Counted from the stretch's first letter, positions 1 through 7,666 are shown. The stretch: DNA of 64,000 bases from Alcaligenaceae bacterium (GCA_013416435.1 JACCEN010000006.1:124001-188000), one strand, 5' to 3'. Made by a program: numbers and translations. The notes: generated from the sequence alone by a model not told the origin.

Positions 1-2
1 GA

Positions 3-143
3 CAAAGGGTTGACGTGCAAGAGGCTGATCCACCCATCGGCGGCGCCACGGGCGCGCAGGACATTATGCGCTGGGTGGCTTCGCAATTGCCTCGGCAATC
101 CAGGTGTAATCGAGTCGTCTTCTCGGACTCCCCGTTCCATTAA
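3..143 (+). CDS. C-terminal end of an unidentified upstream gene (partial)
   Basis: An open frame enters from the left edge and stops at TAA 141-143, giving 46 residues with a plausible composition (it includes GGATGAQDIMRWVASQL). It ends 28 bases before psiE on the same strand, so it may be the last part of the preceding gene of the stress-tolerance locus. In described loci of this kind a KefB-like antiporter gene lies near psiE, but the fragment is too short to assign. It could also be a chance frame. Confidence 0.3.
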   Translation, partial: QRVDVQEADPPIGGATGAQDIMRWVASQLPRQSRCNRVVFSDSPFH

Positions 144-171
144 CGTTTCATTGAAAGAGAGAGCAACGCTT

Positions 172-642
172 ATGCATAAAGAATCTGGCCACACGGCCCT
201 TGACGAGATGCGCTCCCAGTGGCGGTTGATGACGGTTTACGAGCGCTTCGAGCAGGTTGTTGCCATCACGCTGTCGGGCGTCATGTCGATGGTGATTGTG
301 ATTTCGCTGATTCAGTTGATTCGGCTCGTCTTCACGCTGCTCGTCATGGATACACTGAATCCACTGGATCATAAGGTTTTTCAGCTGGTATTCGGTGCCA
401 CCATGACGCTGCTGATCGCGATGGAATTCAAACATTCGATCGTCAAAGTGGCGCTGCGTAAGGAAAGCATCATCCAGGTCAAGACCGTCATTCTGATCGC
501 GATCCTGGCACTGGCCCGCAAGTTCATCATCCTTGACCCCGACGTTGATCCTGCCAAAGTGGCCGCCCTGTCGGGGACGATACTGGCCTTGGGTCTGACC
601 TATTGGCTCATGCGTGAACGCGACGACCGGAAGAGCGAGTGA
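172..642 (+). CDS. psiE: PsiE-family membrane protein of a stress-tolerance island
   Basis: This 156-residue protein matches the phosphate-starvation-inducible PsiE family. It has four hydrophobic segments at about residues 28-56, 66-86, 102-119 and 128-147, with short charged ends. ATG 172 was chosen because it follows a purine-rich AAGAGAGAG and the earlier part of the frame is not PsiE-like. It lies directly before an M48 peptidase gene and a DegP-like gene. That trio is, from general knowledge, the end of the transmissible locus of stress tolerance found in heat-resistant Proteobacteria. The biochemical role of PsiE is not established. Confidence 0.85.
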   Translation: MHKESGHTALDEMRSQWRLMTVYERFEQVVAITLSGVMSMVIVISLIQLIRLVFTLLVMDTLNPLDHKVFQLVFGATMTLLIAMEFKHSIVKVALRKESIIQVKTVILIAILALARKFIILDPDVDPAKVAALSGTILALGLTYWLMRERDDRKSE

Positions 643-649
643 TTGGACC

Positions 650-1615
650 ATGGCTCTTTATAGTCTAGACGGTCGACACGATGCCAGGTCGAGGCACCGC
701 TGGCTCAATCGCTTTCAAACCGTGCTGCTGGTTTTGACCCTGGTGGTAATCGCGGCTGCCGCTGGCAGTCTGCTGTTCGGCGAGAATGGCCTTTGGCTGG
801 CACTGGCAACATGCGCATTGACCCTGCTGATCGAACCTGTCGCCGCCTCCGCGATGACCTTGCGCCTGTATGGCTCCCGTCCCTTGCGTCGTGATGAAAC
901 CCCCGTAATCTGGTCGTTGCTGCGAGCGCTTACAGCGCGCGCCGGGTTGCCGAACACGCCGGTTCCGTACTATGTGCCCAGCGGCATCGTCAATGCCTTT
1001 GCCACCGGCTCCAGGCGCCTTGCCTCCATTGCCCTCACTGATGGCCTGCTCCGCAGCCTGAGTATCCGGGAACTGCAAGCCGTGCTGGCGCATGAAGTCG
1101 CGCACATCGCTCAAGAAGATCTTCGTGTCATGGGCTTGGCCGATTCGATCAGCCGGCTCACGAACCTGCTGGCGTTGTTGGGTCAGGTCGCGCTCCTGAT
1201 CAGCATGCCAGCCCTGCTGGTCGGTGAAGCAGAAATTAACTGGATTGGCTTACTGTTGTTGGCCGCTTCGCCGCAACTGGCACTGCTCGCACAGTTGGGT
1301 CTGTCACGCGTGCGAGAGTTCGATGCCGACCGGATGGCAGTAGAGCTGACGGGGGATCCGCACGGGCTCGCCTCGGCGCTGGCGAAGATCGAGCGGGTGA
1401 GCCGCTCGTGGCGCGCCTGGTTGTTGCCCGGCTGGGGGAATCCCGAACCGTCCTGGTTGCGCACGCATTCGGCGACAGAGGATCGTATCGCGCGCCTGAT
1501 GGCGTTGGCGCCTCAGCCATCGCAGACCCTGCCGTTCCAAACGGATTATCTCGTGCCAAGGTCGTTCGCCCCGATGCGCCCACCACGCCGGGGCCTGAGC
1601 GGCCTTTCGCGCTAA
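650..1615 (+). CDS. M48-family membrane metalloprotease (HtpX-like), stress-tolerance island
   Basis: The 321-residue product carries the zinc motif HEVAH at residues 148-152 and a likely third ligand, Glu223, in REFDAD. It has two N-terminal membrane segments (about 23-43 and 46-66) and further hydrophobic stretches at about 172-193 and 197-217, the HtpX/M48B layout for membrane-protein quality control. ATG 650 is preferred over an in-frame GTG at 614, which lies inside psiE. The gene begins 7 bases after psiE and is probably co-transcribed with it and the next protease gene. It is distinct from the M48 peptidase at 38962-40206. Confidence 0.85.
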   Translation: MALYSLDGRHDARSRHRWLNRFQTVLLVLTLVVIAAAAGSLLFGENGLWLALATCALTLLIEPVAASAMTLRLYGSRPLRRDETPVIWSLLRALTARAGLPNTPVPYYVPSGIVNAFATGSRRLASIALTDGLLRSLSIRELQAVLAHEVAHIAQEDLRVMGLADSISRLTNLLALLGQVALLISMPALLVGEAEINWIGLLLLAASPQLALLAQLGLSRVREFDADRMAVELTGDPHGLASALAKIERVSRSWRAWLLPGWGNPEPSWLRTHSATEDRIARLMALAPQPSQTLPFQTDYLVPRSFAPMRPPRRGLSGLSR

Positions 1616-1638
1616 ATCACTCGAAAGGAGCCTCCGTC

Positions 1639-2793
1639 ATGTCTTACCCCGGTCCTTACCAACAACGCCCAGCTCCGGATCATTTCGTCCGGCGGTGGCT
1701 CTTCATCACTGCGTGCGTTGCCGCACTCATGCTGTTCTGGCAGTTCCTGCCCGCCATCGAGGCCTGGTTCAGCCCGCGCCAAGCCGCTGAGCGCACCGTC
1801 ACGCCGCGTGGCGATCTGGCCGCTGACGAACAGGCCACCATTGAACTGTTCGAGAAATCCCGGGCATCGGTGGTCTACATCACGACGTCCCAACTGGTAC
1901 GAGATGTCTGGACGCGCAACGTCTTTTCCGTGCCGCGCGGGACGGGTTCGGGTTTCATCTGGGATGACGCCGGTCATGTCGTTACCAACTTTCATGTGAT
2001 TCAGGGGGCGTCGGAGGCCACTGTCAAACTGGCCGACGGCCGCGATTACCAAGCCGCGCTGGTCGGCGTGAGTCCGGCCCACGATATCGCGGTGCTCAAA
2101 ATCGGCGTCGGTTTCCAGCGCCCGCCCGCCGTTCCGGTCGGCACCAGCGCAGACCTCAAGGTGGGACAAAAGGTGTTCGCCATCGGCAACCCCTTCGGCC
2201 TGGATTGGACACTCACCAACGGCATCGTGTCCGCGCTCGATCGATCGCTGCCCGGGGAATCTGGCGGAGTGACCATCGAACACCTGATTCAAACCGATGC
2301 CGCTATCAACCCCGGCAACTCGGGTGGGCCGTTGCTCGATTCGGCCGGCCGCCTGATCGGCATCAACACAGCGATCTACAGCCCTTCCGGTGCATCGGCT
2401 GGGATCGGCTTCGCCGTGCCGGTGGACACGGTCATGCGTGTGGTGCCACAACTCATCAAGACCGGCAAATACATCCGTCCGGCGCTTGGGATCGAGGTAG
2501 ACGAGCAGCTCAACCGCCGATTGCAGGCACTGACCAGTACCCAAGGCGTGTTTGTGCTCCGTGTCGCCCCTGGCTCAGCGGCGCAAAAGGCGGGGCTGAG
2601 CGGTATCACCGTTGGCTCCGAAGGCATCGTGCCGGGAGACCGTATCACAGGCATAGACGGCGCTCCCGTCGACGATGTCGCCAAACTGCTCGCACGGCTT
2701 GACGACCAAAAGGTAGGAGATGTTGTGGTCTTGTCAGTTGAGCGGGCCGGTAAGCCACGGGAAGTGCGCGTGGAGTTGCAACCTGGCGCCTGA
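1639..2793 (+). CDS. DegP/DegQ-like periplasmic serine protease of the stress-tolerance island
   Basis: This is a 384-residue S1C (trypsin-like) protease. Residues 18-40 form an uncleaved membrane anchor. The catalytic triad is visible as His119 (TNFHVI), Asp149 (AHDIAVLKI) and Ser228 (NPGNSGGPLLD). A single PDZ domain fills about residues 283-380, so the layout is DegS-like rather than two-PDZ DegP. ATG 1639 has a strong ribosome site, AAAGGAG, at 1624-1630. The frame is open further upstream, but only through the M48 gene. It is the last gene of the stress locus; foreign module sequence begins about 27 bases after its stop. Confidence 0.9.
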   Translation: MSYPGPYQQRPAPDHFVRRWLFITACVAALMLFWQFLPAIEAWFSPRQAAERTVTPRGDLAADEQATIELFEKSRASVVYITTSQLVRDVWTRNVFSVPRGTGSGFIWDDAGHVVTNFHVIQGASEATVKLADGRDYQAALVGVSPAHDIAVLKIGVGFQRPPAVPVGTSADLKVGQKVFAIGNPFGLDWTLTNGIVSALDRSLPGESGGVTIEHLIQTDAAINPGNSGGPLLDSAGRLIGINTAIYSPSGASAGIGFAVPVDTVMRVVPQLIKTGKYIRPALGIEVDEQLNRRLQALTSTQGVFVLRVAPGSAAQKAGLSGITVGSEGIVPGDRITGIDGAPVDDVAKLLARLDDQKVGDVVVLSVERAGKPREVRVELQPGA

Positions 2794-2821
2794 TCTGGAG
2801 TTGAATCAAACCGGGTTTTGA

Positions 2822-2962
2822 GGAGGCTTCATTTTCGAACAGTTCATGGCAGGCAAGCAGCCGCGTCGGTTGACGCTGATGTGGTTCCAGCGAAACCGCC
2901 TGATGGTCGATTGGCAGGCACAACGCGCACTGATGGTCAGCTTCGAGGAGGAGGGCGCATGA
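2822..2962 (+). pseudogene. 3' remnant of recombinase-module gene A
   Basis: Read in frame to TGA 2960-2962, this stretch encodes the last 46 codons of a protein closely similar to the end of the intact gene at 6370-6741. For example, KQPRRLTLMWFQRNRL here corresponds to RQPRRMNLIWFQRNPL there, and both end in FEEE. The 5' two thirds are missing and similarity stops about 30 bases after the protease gene. The ATGA overlap with the downstream gene is the same as in the intact copy, so this is a truncated second copy of the module. Confidence 0.8.
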
Positions 2963-3432
2963 GTAAAAAACATAGCGGCCACACCAAGGGCAACCCGGTG
3001 ACGTATCAGACCCCACTACCTGCGGGCGGTGTGCAGTTGGAAACCTTCATCCCCTGGACGTTGGTCAAACGTGGGTGCAAGAAGCAGGTCATCACATCCC
3101 TGGACGCGCCGCAGGAATTTCTGTCCGAGGTCGCGCGGGAGAGGGAAGTGCTGTCGGCCGAGAAGGATACATCTTTGATGCGGGCGCTGGGGTTGGCGCA
3201 CCACTGGCAGCGCCTGCTGGACGATCAGAAGGTAGCGTCGGTGGCCGAGATCGCCCAGGCCGAAGGTATGGACGTGACCCAGGTGCGTCGGGTCATGCGG
3301 TGGACGCTCCTGGCTCCGGAGGTCGTGGAACGGCTGGTGAATTCGCACGATGCTGTGCTGGAGAAGGTGATACGCCGCCCCTGGCCCAACGGTTGGGGCG
3401 ACCAGATGCGGGTGCTCGCGCCGCCCGCCTGA
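2959..3432 (+). CDS. Recombinase-associated helix-turn-helix protein B, copy 1
   Basis: The 157-residue protein has the same length as copy 2 at 6738-7211 and is similar along its whole length (GGVQLETFIPWTLVKRG, LMRALGLAHHWQRLLDDQ). Residues about 93-120 (VASVAEIAQAEGMDVTQVRR) look like the helix-turn-helix of ParB/KorB-type proteins. The start ATG overlaps the stop of the gene A remnant. Homologues are, as far as I know, found beside serine recombinase genes in mobile elements, but no function is established. No recombinase remains at this copy. Confidence 0.7.
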   Translation: MSKKHSGHTKGNPVTYQTPLPAGGVQLETFIPWTLVKRGCKKQVITSLDAPQEFLSEVAREREVLSAEKDTSLMRALGLAHHWQRLLDDQKVASVAEIAQAEGMDVTQVRRVMRWTLLAPEVVERLVNSHDAVLEKVIRRPWPNGWGDQMRVLAPPA

Positions 3433-3454
3433 CCACTTCGAGCCCAGCGCTAGC

Positions 3455-3743
3455 AACCGCCTCCGCGCGGTTCCTTTGCGCCTGCTTCGTTCTCGGTCGC
3501 CCCCGCTACGGGAGTTGCCGACCACAACCGACCGCCTCTAAACCCGCGCCAGCAAAGGATGTGGCCTCAAGAACGCTCGCGTGATCACCAGAGAAAACGG
3601 AGAACAGAGAGGCGTCAGCGGGGGTGGAAACGCCGAGTTCGCAGGGGTGGCGCTTGCGAGGCCATGCCCGGAAACCGCGCCAACACAGGGGGGAACGGGC
3701 GAAAACCAACCGACAACGGTTGGATTTTTGAATAGTGGTGGAG
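3455..3743. repeat. Diverged direct repeat of the ssrA downstream flank, copy 1
   Basis: The segment aligns with 8357-8645 in the same orientation. Shared blocks are AACCGCC..GCGGTT, CGGTCGCCCC, GAACGCTCGCG, GAGAACAGAGAGGCG, GCCAACAC, a CCAACCG..GGTTGG hairpin and finally TGGTGGAG, the complement of a tmRNA CCA end. The distance from the first block to TGGTGGA is 281 bases in both copies. Past TGGTGGAG the similarity stops, because no complete tmRNA follows here. This looks like the outer boundary left by an earlier insertion into a tmRNA gene, or a flank carried in from a related host. Confidence 0.75.
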
Positions 3744-3963
3744 GGGTAGCACCCGGCACCAAACGACTATTGAAAGTACGCAATAGAAGTGCTGCGGGCT
3801 GCTGCGAACCATTGCGAACTCGATCGTAAAGCCTGCCCGATTGTAGGCCTGCAAGCAGGTTTCTCAGCCATGCTGGTCGTCGGAAACGGGCATCAAACTC
3901 GTCTGCGATGGGATGTCGGTTCAATTCCCAAACCCTGAATCGAACCCGTGTCCGCACGGTAGT

Positions 3964-4149
3964 TCAAACGGTGGGCTCGGCGGCTGCGTCATTGTCGGCG
4001 GCGGGGTCGGTGAGCCGCCGAATCGTCAGTGCACAGCGTTGCTCAATCAAGGTATTGATTTGCTCAACCACGACATTGCCAGCAAAACTTTGTCCGGGGT
4101 CAAACTGGAGCTTGCGCGCCGTGGCGGGCAGTAGTTTTGTCAGGTCCAA
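3964..4149 (-). pseudogene. Unidentified coding remnant
   Basis: On the minus strand this frame gives up to 61 residues with protein-like character (KLLPATARKLQFDPGQSFAG, then VVVEQINTLIEQRCALTIRR). The only start in frame is TTG, and the reading continues open upstream for some codons, so it is probably the C-terminal part of a gene whose front was lost. It lies just downstream of the AraC-type gene on the same strand. I do not recognise the family. Confidence 0.3.
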
Positions 4150-4215
4150 ATGCGCCGTTTGGCCTGCGTCAGCTTCCCGGCGGTCTCCAGCCGTACATAC
4201 ACCAAACGCCTCTGG

Positions 4216-5178
4216 TCATCCACCGCGTCGCAACTCCCTGACACCCCGGCCCAGCTTGCGGCGCAACAGGGCCCGCAGGGTCACCCCATCCGAGTACCCG
4301 ACCTGTGCGGCGACTTGGTCGACGCTCGCGTTTCCGGTGCGCAAGAGATGCACGGCATGCTCCACGCGCAGGTCCTGGAAATACGACAGCGGTGTCTTGC
4401 CCAAAACGCTTTGCAGCCGCCGCGCCAAGGTGCGCTCGCTTGTGCCCGCGGCGCTGGCCGCCTCGGCCAGCGAGAACCCCTTCGCGAGCCGACGTCTGGC
4501 CCAGCACTCGAAGCGCTCCACCATCGGGTCGGCATGCGCAAGGTGGTCGGGAATCACGAACTCGGCTTGCGAACTGCGTGCCTCGACCAGCAGATAGCGT
4601 GCCACTAGGGCCGCCAGCGCCGGACTGCGCCCCCGGATGATGCGCAAGGCCAAGTCGACGTGGGCCAAAGCGGCACCCGCGGTAGTGAAGCGTGTCGAGT
4701 TCACGATCATGCGTGACTCGTCCAGCGTGACGTTCGGATAGCGCTGCCGAAACATCGGCCCCAGCCACCATGACGTCGTCGCACGATGCCCATCAAGCAG
4801 GCCACTCTCTGCAAGCAAGAAACTACCGGAGCAGGCGGCACCAAGGTGCGCGCCAGCGGTGGACCACTGCTGTAGCATGGCGACCGCATCGGGCACGTCG
4901 GGGCGTGTGAGCCGAGCCGAGAGCGTGTCAGGCATCTTGTCACCAAACGCGGGCACGAGCACGACGTCTGGTTCCGGCACACCACGCGCAGTGACCACGG
5001 GGACCGTCAAGCCTTGCGCAGTTCGGATGCGACGCCGCACGCCCACCAGCGTGAGCTCTATGTGCGCGGGAGCCTGTGGCAGCGAGCCCGACATCGCATT
5101 GGCCAAGCCCACTGTGTCAGTGAGCGCCGCAAGCCCCAGATCAAACACGCCATCACAAACAAGGATGTGGAGTTTCAT
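4216..5178 (-). CDS. GlxA-type AraC-family transcriptional regulator
   Basis: The 320-residue protein combines an N-terminal DJ-1/PfpI-like domain (about 1-185, with the elbow Cys116 in LGAACSGSFLL) and a C-terminal AraC double helix-turn-helix (about 215-315, including FSLAEAASAAGTSERTLARR and VDQVAAQVGYSDGVTLRALL). ATG 5178 was chosen because the DJ-1 fold begins right there (MKLHILVCDGVF). Upstream in-frame starts exist at 5229 and between. It is divergent from a small monooxygenase gene 114 bases away, which it may control. A near-perfect 20-bp palindrome lies directly before the start codon. The ligand is unknown. Confidence 0.85.
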   Translation of the reverse strand: MKLHILVCDGVFDLGLAALTDTVGLANAMSGSLPQAPAHIELTLVGVRRRIRTAQGLTVPVVTARGVPEPDVVLVPAFGDKMPDTLSARLTRPDVPDAVAMLQQWSTAGAHLGAACSGSFLLAESGLLDGHRATTSWWLGPMFRQRYPNVTLDESRMIVNSTRFTTAGAALAHVDLALRIIRGRSPALAALVARYLLVEARSSQAEFVIPDHLAHADPMVERFECWARRRLAKGFSLAEAASAAGTSERTLARRLQSVLGKTPLSYFQDLRVEHAVHLLRTGNASVDQVAAQVGYSDGVTLRALLRRKLGRGVRELRRGG

Positions 5179-5180
5179 GG

Positions 5181-5200
5181 CAACAATGATATCAAAGTTG
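5181..5200. promoter_or_regulatory. Candidate operator palindrome for the GlxA-type regulator
   Basis: CAACAATGATATCAAAGTTG is an inverted repeat: CAAC and GTTG arms around a perfect TGATATCA core, with only four A/T positions breaking symmetry. It sits two bases upstream of the regulator start codon and within the intergenic region shared with the divergent monooxygenase gene, the expected place for an autoregulatory site. Binding is inferred, not shown. Confidence 0.45.
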
Positions 5201-5292
5201 TCATTATTGCCTATAGAGATGGCTGTCATGAAGATTTAGACTGCAGGCTCGTCGATCCCTTCACCTAACCCATTTACCCAAAGGATTACAGT

Positions 5293-5595
5293 ATGACCAA
5301 GCTCGCCCTGTTTGTTCGCCTCGAAGCCAAACCCGGCCAGGAGGCTGCGCTTGCCGACTTCCTGGCCAGCGCACTGCCGCTCGCCAACGCCGAGTCCGGC
5401 ACCACTGCCTGGTTCGCATTGAAGTTTGGCCCTTCGACGTTCGGTGTGTTCGATGCCTTTGCCGATGAGGCAGGTCGCCAAGCACATCTGAACGGCCAGA
5501 TCGCCGCGGCCTTGATGGCCAACGCCGCGACCTTGCTCAGTTCTCCGCTCAATATCGAGAAGGTCGAACTGCTTGCAGCCAAACTGCCTGCATGA
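5293..5595 (+). CDS. ABM-type (antibiotic biosynthesis/quinol) monooxygenase-like protein
   Basis: This 100-residue protein has the single ferredoxin-like fold pattern of the ABM family (LALFVRLEAKPGQEAALADF, WFALKFGPSTFGVFDAFAD, then AHLNGQIAAAL). Members include YgiN-like quinol monooxygenases and stress-response enzymes acting on quinones or polyketides without a metal cofactor. The actual substrate cannot be read from sequence. ATG 5293 follows a modest AAAGGA ribosome site at 5279. It is paired divergently with a GlxA-type regulator, suggesting inducible expression. The island junction with a broken recombinase lies within 100 bases downstream. Confidence 0.75.
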   Translation: MTKLALFVRLEAKPGQEAALADFLASALPLANAESGTTAWFALKFGPSTFGVFDAFADEAGRQAHLNGQIAAALMANAATLLSSPLNIEKVELLAAKLPA

Positions 5596-5689
5596 CAACC
5601 CGGCCTTGACCCAATCAGGTCACCCTGCAGGATGGGGGTCACACGGCCCTACGCAGCGATCCCCCTCCAATTGCACTATCGGGCCGTGC

Positions 5690-6370
5690 GGGCTAGACAA
5701 GAAGTATCTGCACAAGCTGTTGCGAAACCGCATCTACCTGGGGGAGTTGTCGCACAAGGGCAGCTGGTACCCCGGCGCGCACGCGGCCATCATCGATCCG
5801 GAATTGTGGGAGCGTGTTCATGCGGTGTTAGCCAAAGACAGCCATACGCGGGGAGTCGAAACTAAGACTCGGTCACGTACCGATGCATTGCTGCGCGGAC
5901 TGCTGTACGCGCCGTCGGGCGAGAAGATGTATCCCACGTACTCTAGAAAGAACGGACGCAAGTACCACTACTACGTGTCGAAGTCGGAGTTCAGGTTTGG
6001 CGCACCGGGAAAGCGCTACGAGCGCCTGCCTGCGCCGGAGATCGAGGCGGCGGTGGTGGCGCAGATCCGCACGGTGCTGACCAGCCCGGAATCCATTGCC
6101 TCGGTGGTGCGCCACACTCAGGCCAACGGCTCGCAGATCGACGAAGCCAGCACGGTGATGGCGATGGGGCGTCTCAACGATGTGTGGGATCACCTGTTCC
6201 CGGTCGAGCGCCATCGCATCGTCAACCTGATGATCGAACGCATCGATCTTGTCCATGCGGGCGAATTGCAGGGTATCAAAGTGAAATGGCGGGAGCTGGG
6301 CTGGGATGCGATCATCGGTGAGTTTGCGCTAGCAGGTATCGGCGCGGAACTGGTGGAGGTGGAGGGTTGA
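5690..6370 (+). pseudogene. C-terminal half of a large serine recombinase (truncated)
   Basis: From about 5690 the frame encodes the recombinase and zinc-ribbon part of a large serine recombinase (KYLHKLLRNRIYLGELSHKG, then LLRGLLYAPSGEKMYPTYSR and KYHYYVSK), ending at TGA 6368-6370. The N-terminal resolvase domain with the catalytic serine is absent: upstream sequence to 5596 shows no recombinase similarity, and before that is the monooxygenase gene. It cannot be an active recombinase. The zinc-ribbon cysteines are also not evident. Its stop overlaps the start of gene A, the original operon arrangement. Confidence 0.8.
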
Positions 6371-6741
6371 TGGACACACAGATGGAAACCTTCATTCCGC
6401 TGACGTTTCGCCGCCGAGGTGCGCGGCGTGTGGCCGCCGACGACCGCCACGTCCACGATGTGACGCTGCTTCAAGGGGTGGCACGCGGTTTCTACTGGCA
6501 GCACCTCGTGGACACCGGCGTGATGAAAAGCGGGTCAGACATTGCCCGGGCCGAAGGACTGCACCCATCGGTGCCCAACGAGCTGATGCGCCTGACCCTG
6601 CTCGCGCCCGACATCCTCGAAATGCTGATGAATGGGCGGCAGCCGCGCCGAATGAACCTGATCTGGTTCCAGCGCAACCCTTTGCCAGTCGAATGGGAAG
6701 CGCAGCGGCAGATCGTGAAACGCTTTGAGGAGGAGGCATGA
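6370..6741 (+). CDS. Recombinase-associated helix-turn-helix protein A
   Basis: This 123-residue protein starts at ATG 6370 inside the recombinase stop (TGATG). It opens METFIPLTFRRRG, has a central segment GFYWQHLVDTGVMKSGSDIA, then ARAEGLHPSVPNELMRLTLLAP, which looks like a ParB-type helix-turn-helix, and a basic/aromatic tail (PRRMNLIWFQRNPLPVEW). The plan matches protein B encoded next, so A and B look like diverged paralogues. The 4-base ATGA overlap with B suggests translational coupling. It may help the recombinase (accessory or directionality factor), but that is speculation. No named family recalled. Confidence 0.7.
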   Translation: MDTQMETFIPLTFRRRGARRVAADDRHVHDVTLLQGVARGFYWQHLVDTGVMKSGSDIARAEGLHPSVPNELMRLTLLAPDILEMLMNGRQPRRMNLIWFQRNPLPVEWEAQRQIVKRFEEEA

Positions 6742-7211
6742 GCAAGAAGCACCAGGGCCGGTTCAAGGGTGATCCGGTCATCTATCAACTACCGAGGCCA
6801 GCGGGCGGTGTGCAGTTGGAAACCTTTGTTCCCTGGACGCTGGTCAAGCGCGGGTTGAAGAAGCAGGTCATCACGCCCCTGGATACGCCGCAGGAATTCT
6901 TGTCCGAGGCCGCGCGGGAGAGGGAAGTGAGGTCGGCCGCGAAGGACACACCTTTGATGCGGGCGCTGGGGTTGGCGCACCACTGGCAGCGCCTGCTGGA
7001 CGATCAGCGGGTAGCGTCCGTGGCCGAGATTGCTGAGGCTGAAGATATGGACGTGACGCAGGTGCGCCGGATCATTCGGTTGACGTTGCTACCGCCCCGC
7101 ACGATTGAGCGCCTTGCCTCCTCTGCTGAGGTTTCATTAGACGCAATCCTGCGTTGCCCAGTGGCTACCCTCTGGGATCACTCCGTCCACCCTCTCAGAT
7201 ATAACGATTAA
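6738..7211 (+). CDS. Recombinase-associated helix-turn-helix protein B, copy 2
   Basis: The 157-residue protein begins at ATG 6738, overlapping gene A by ATGA and preceded by GAGGAGG. Landmarks are GGVQLETFVPWTLVKRGLKK, LMRALGLAHHWQRLLDDQ and the helix-turn-helix VASVAEIAEAEDMDVTQVRR, followed by LTLLPPRTIERL. It is the most complete of three copies in the region; the others are at 2959-3432 and 7424-7666. The C-terminal 30 residues diverge from copy 1 but keep the same length. The function is unknown; context ties it to site-specific recombination. Confidence 0.7.
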   Translation: MSKKHQGRFKGDPVIYQLPRPAGGVQLETFVPWTLVKRGLKKQVITPLDTPQEFLSEAAREREVRSAAKDTPLMRALGLAHHWQRLLDDQRVASVAEIAEAEDMDVTQVRRIIRLTLLPPRTIERLASSAEVSLDAILRCPVATLWDHSVHPLRYND

Positions 7212-7423
7212 ATGAGCGGGCATCTATCGTGACAGAGGGGGCCATTCCCTTACCGTAAGGCCAAGGCCAGATGATATGCAATATTTCACATCATGGGAAC
7301 AATTGTGTGCGATGCTGAATGAATCGCACCGGAAATCGCGGAGGCTGTTTGGTTAAAGTAAAACAGGTTGCGCAGCGGATGCTGTGTAAGTTGACGATAG
7401 TACCTTTCTTCAGCCTCTGCCGG
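7212..7423. other. Intergenic segment between module copies
   Basis: Nothing convincing was found here: no ribosome site followed by a family-like reading frame, and no clear hairpin terminator. It separates gene B copy 2 from the broken copy 3 and probably represents a recombination junction. Confidence 0.5.
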
Positions 7424-7666
7424 GGCGGTGTGCAGTTGGAAACTTTCATCCCCTGGACGCTGGTCAAGCGCGGGTTGAAGAAGCAGGTCATCACTCCCCT
7501 GGATGCGCCGCAGGAATTTCTGCCCGAGGCCACGCGGGAGCGGGACGCCCGGTCGACTGCGCAGGACACTGCTTTGATCCGGGCACTCGGACTGGCGCAC
7601 CACTGGCAACGCCTATTGGACGAGCAGCGGGCTGCGTCGATGGCCGAGATCGCGGAGGCCGAAGGT
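7424..7666 (+). pseudogene. Internal fragment of recombinase-module gene B, copy 3
   Basis: The frame encodes about 81 residues matching copies 1 and 2 from GGVQLETFIPWTLVKRGLKK to AEIAEAEG, then similarity ends abruptly in the middle of the helix-turn-helix, at about 7666. The first 25 or so codons of the gene are also missing. Both ends are therefore broken, and the 99 codons of open frame after the break point are unrelated. It is a non-functional third copy. Confidence 0.8.

Larger units (their letters stand above)
3433..4215. other. Gene-poor decayed island segment
   Basis: No convincing intact gene is seen here. The stretch holds the first copy of the ssrA-flank repeat (3455-3743), then about 190 bases without recognisable content. 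At 3914-3957 there are two tRNA/tmRNA T-arm-like fragments in opposite orientation: GGTTCAATTCCC on + and GAATCGAACCCG, its counterpart on -. A short minus-strand coding remnant follows (3964-4149). The look is of an integration junction that has degenerated. Confidence 0.6.

Noticed and set aside
3914-3957. T-arm-like sequence considered as a tRNA gene
   Set aside because: No acceptor, D- or anticodon arms can be formed around it; only the T-arm segment is present.
5573-6370. Full-length recombinase starting inside the monooxygenase gene
   Set aside because: The open frame begins inside the ABM gene in a different frame, and residues before about 5690 do not resemble a resolvase domain; the catalytic domain is missing.
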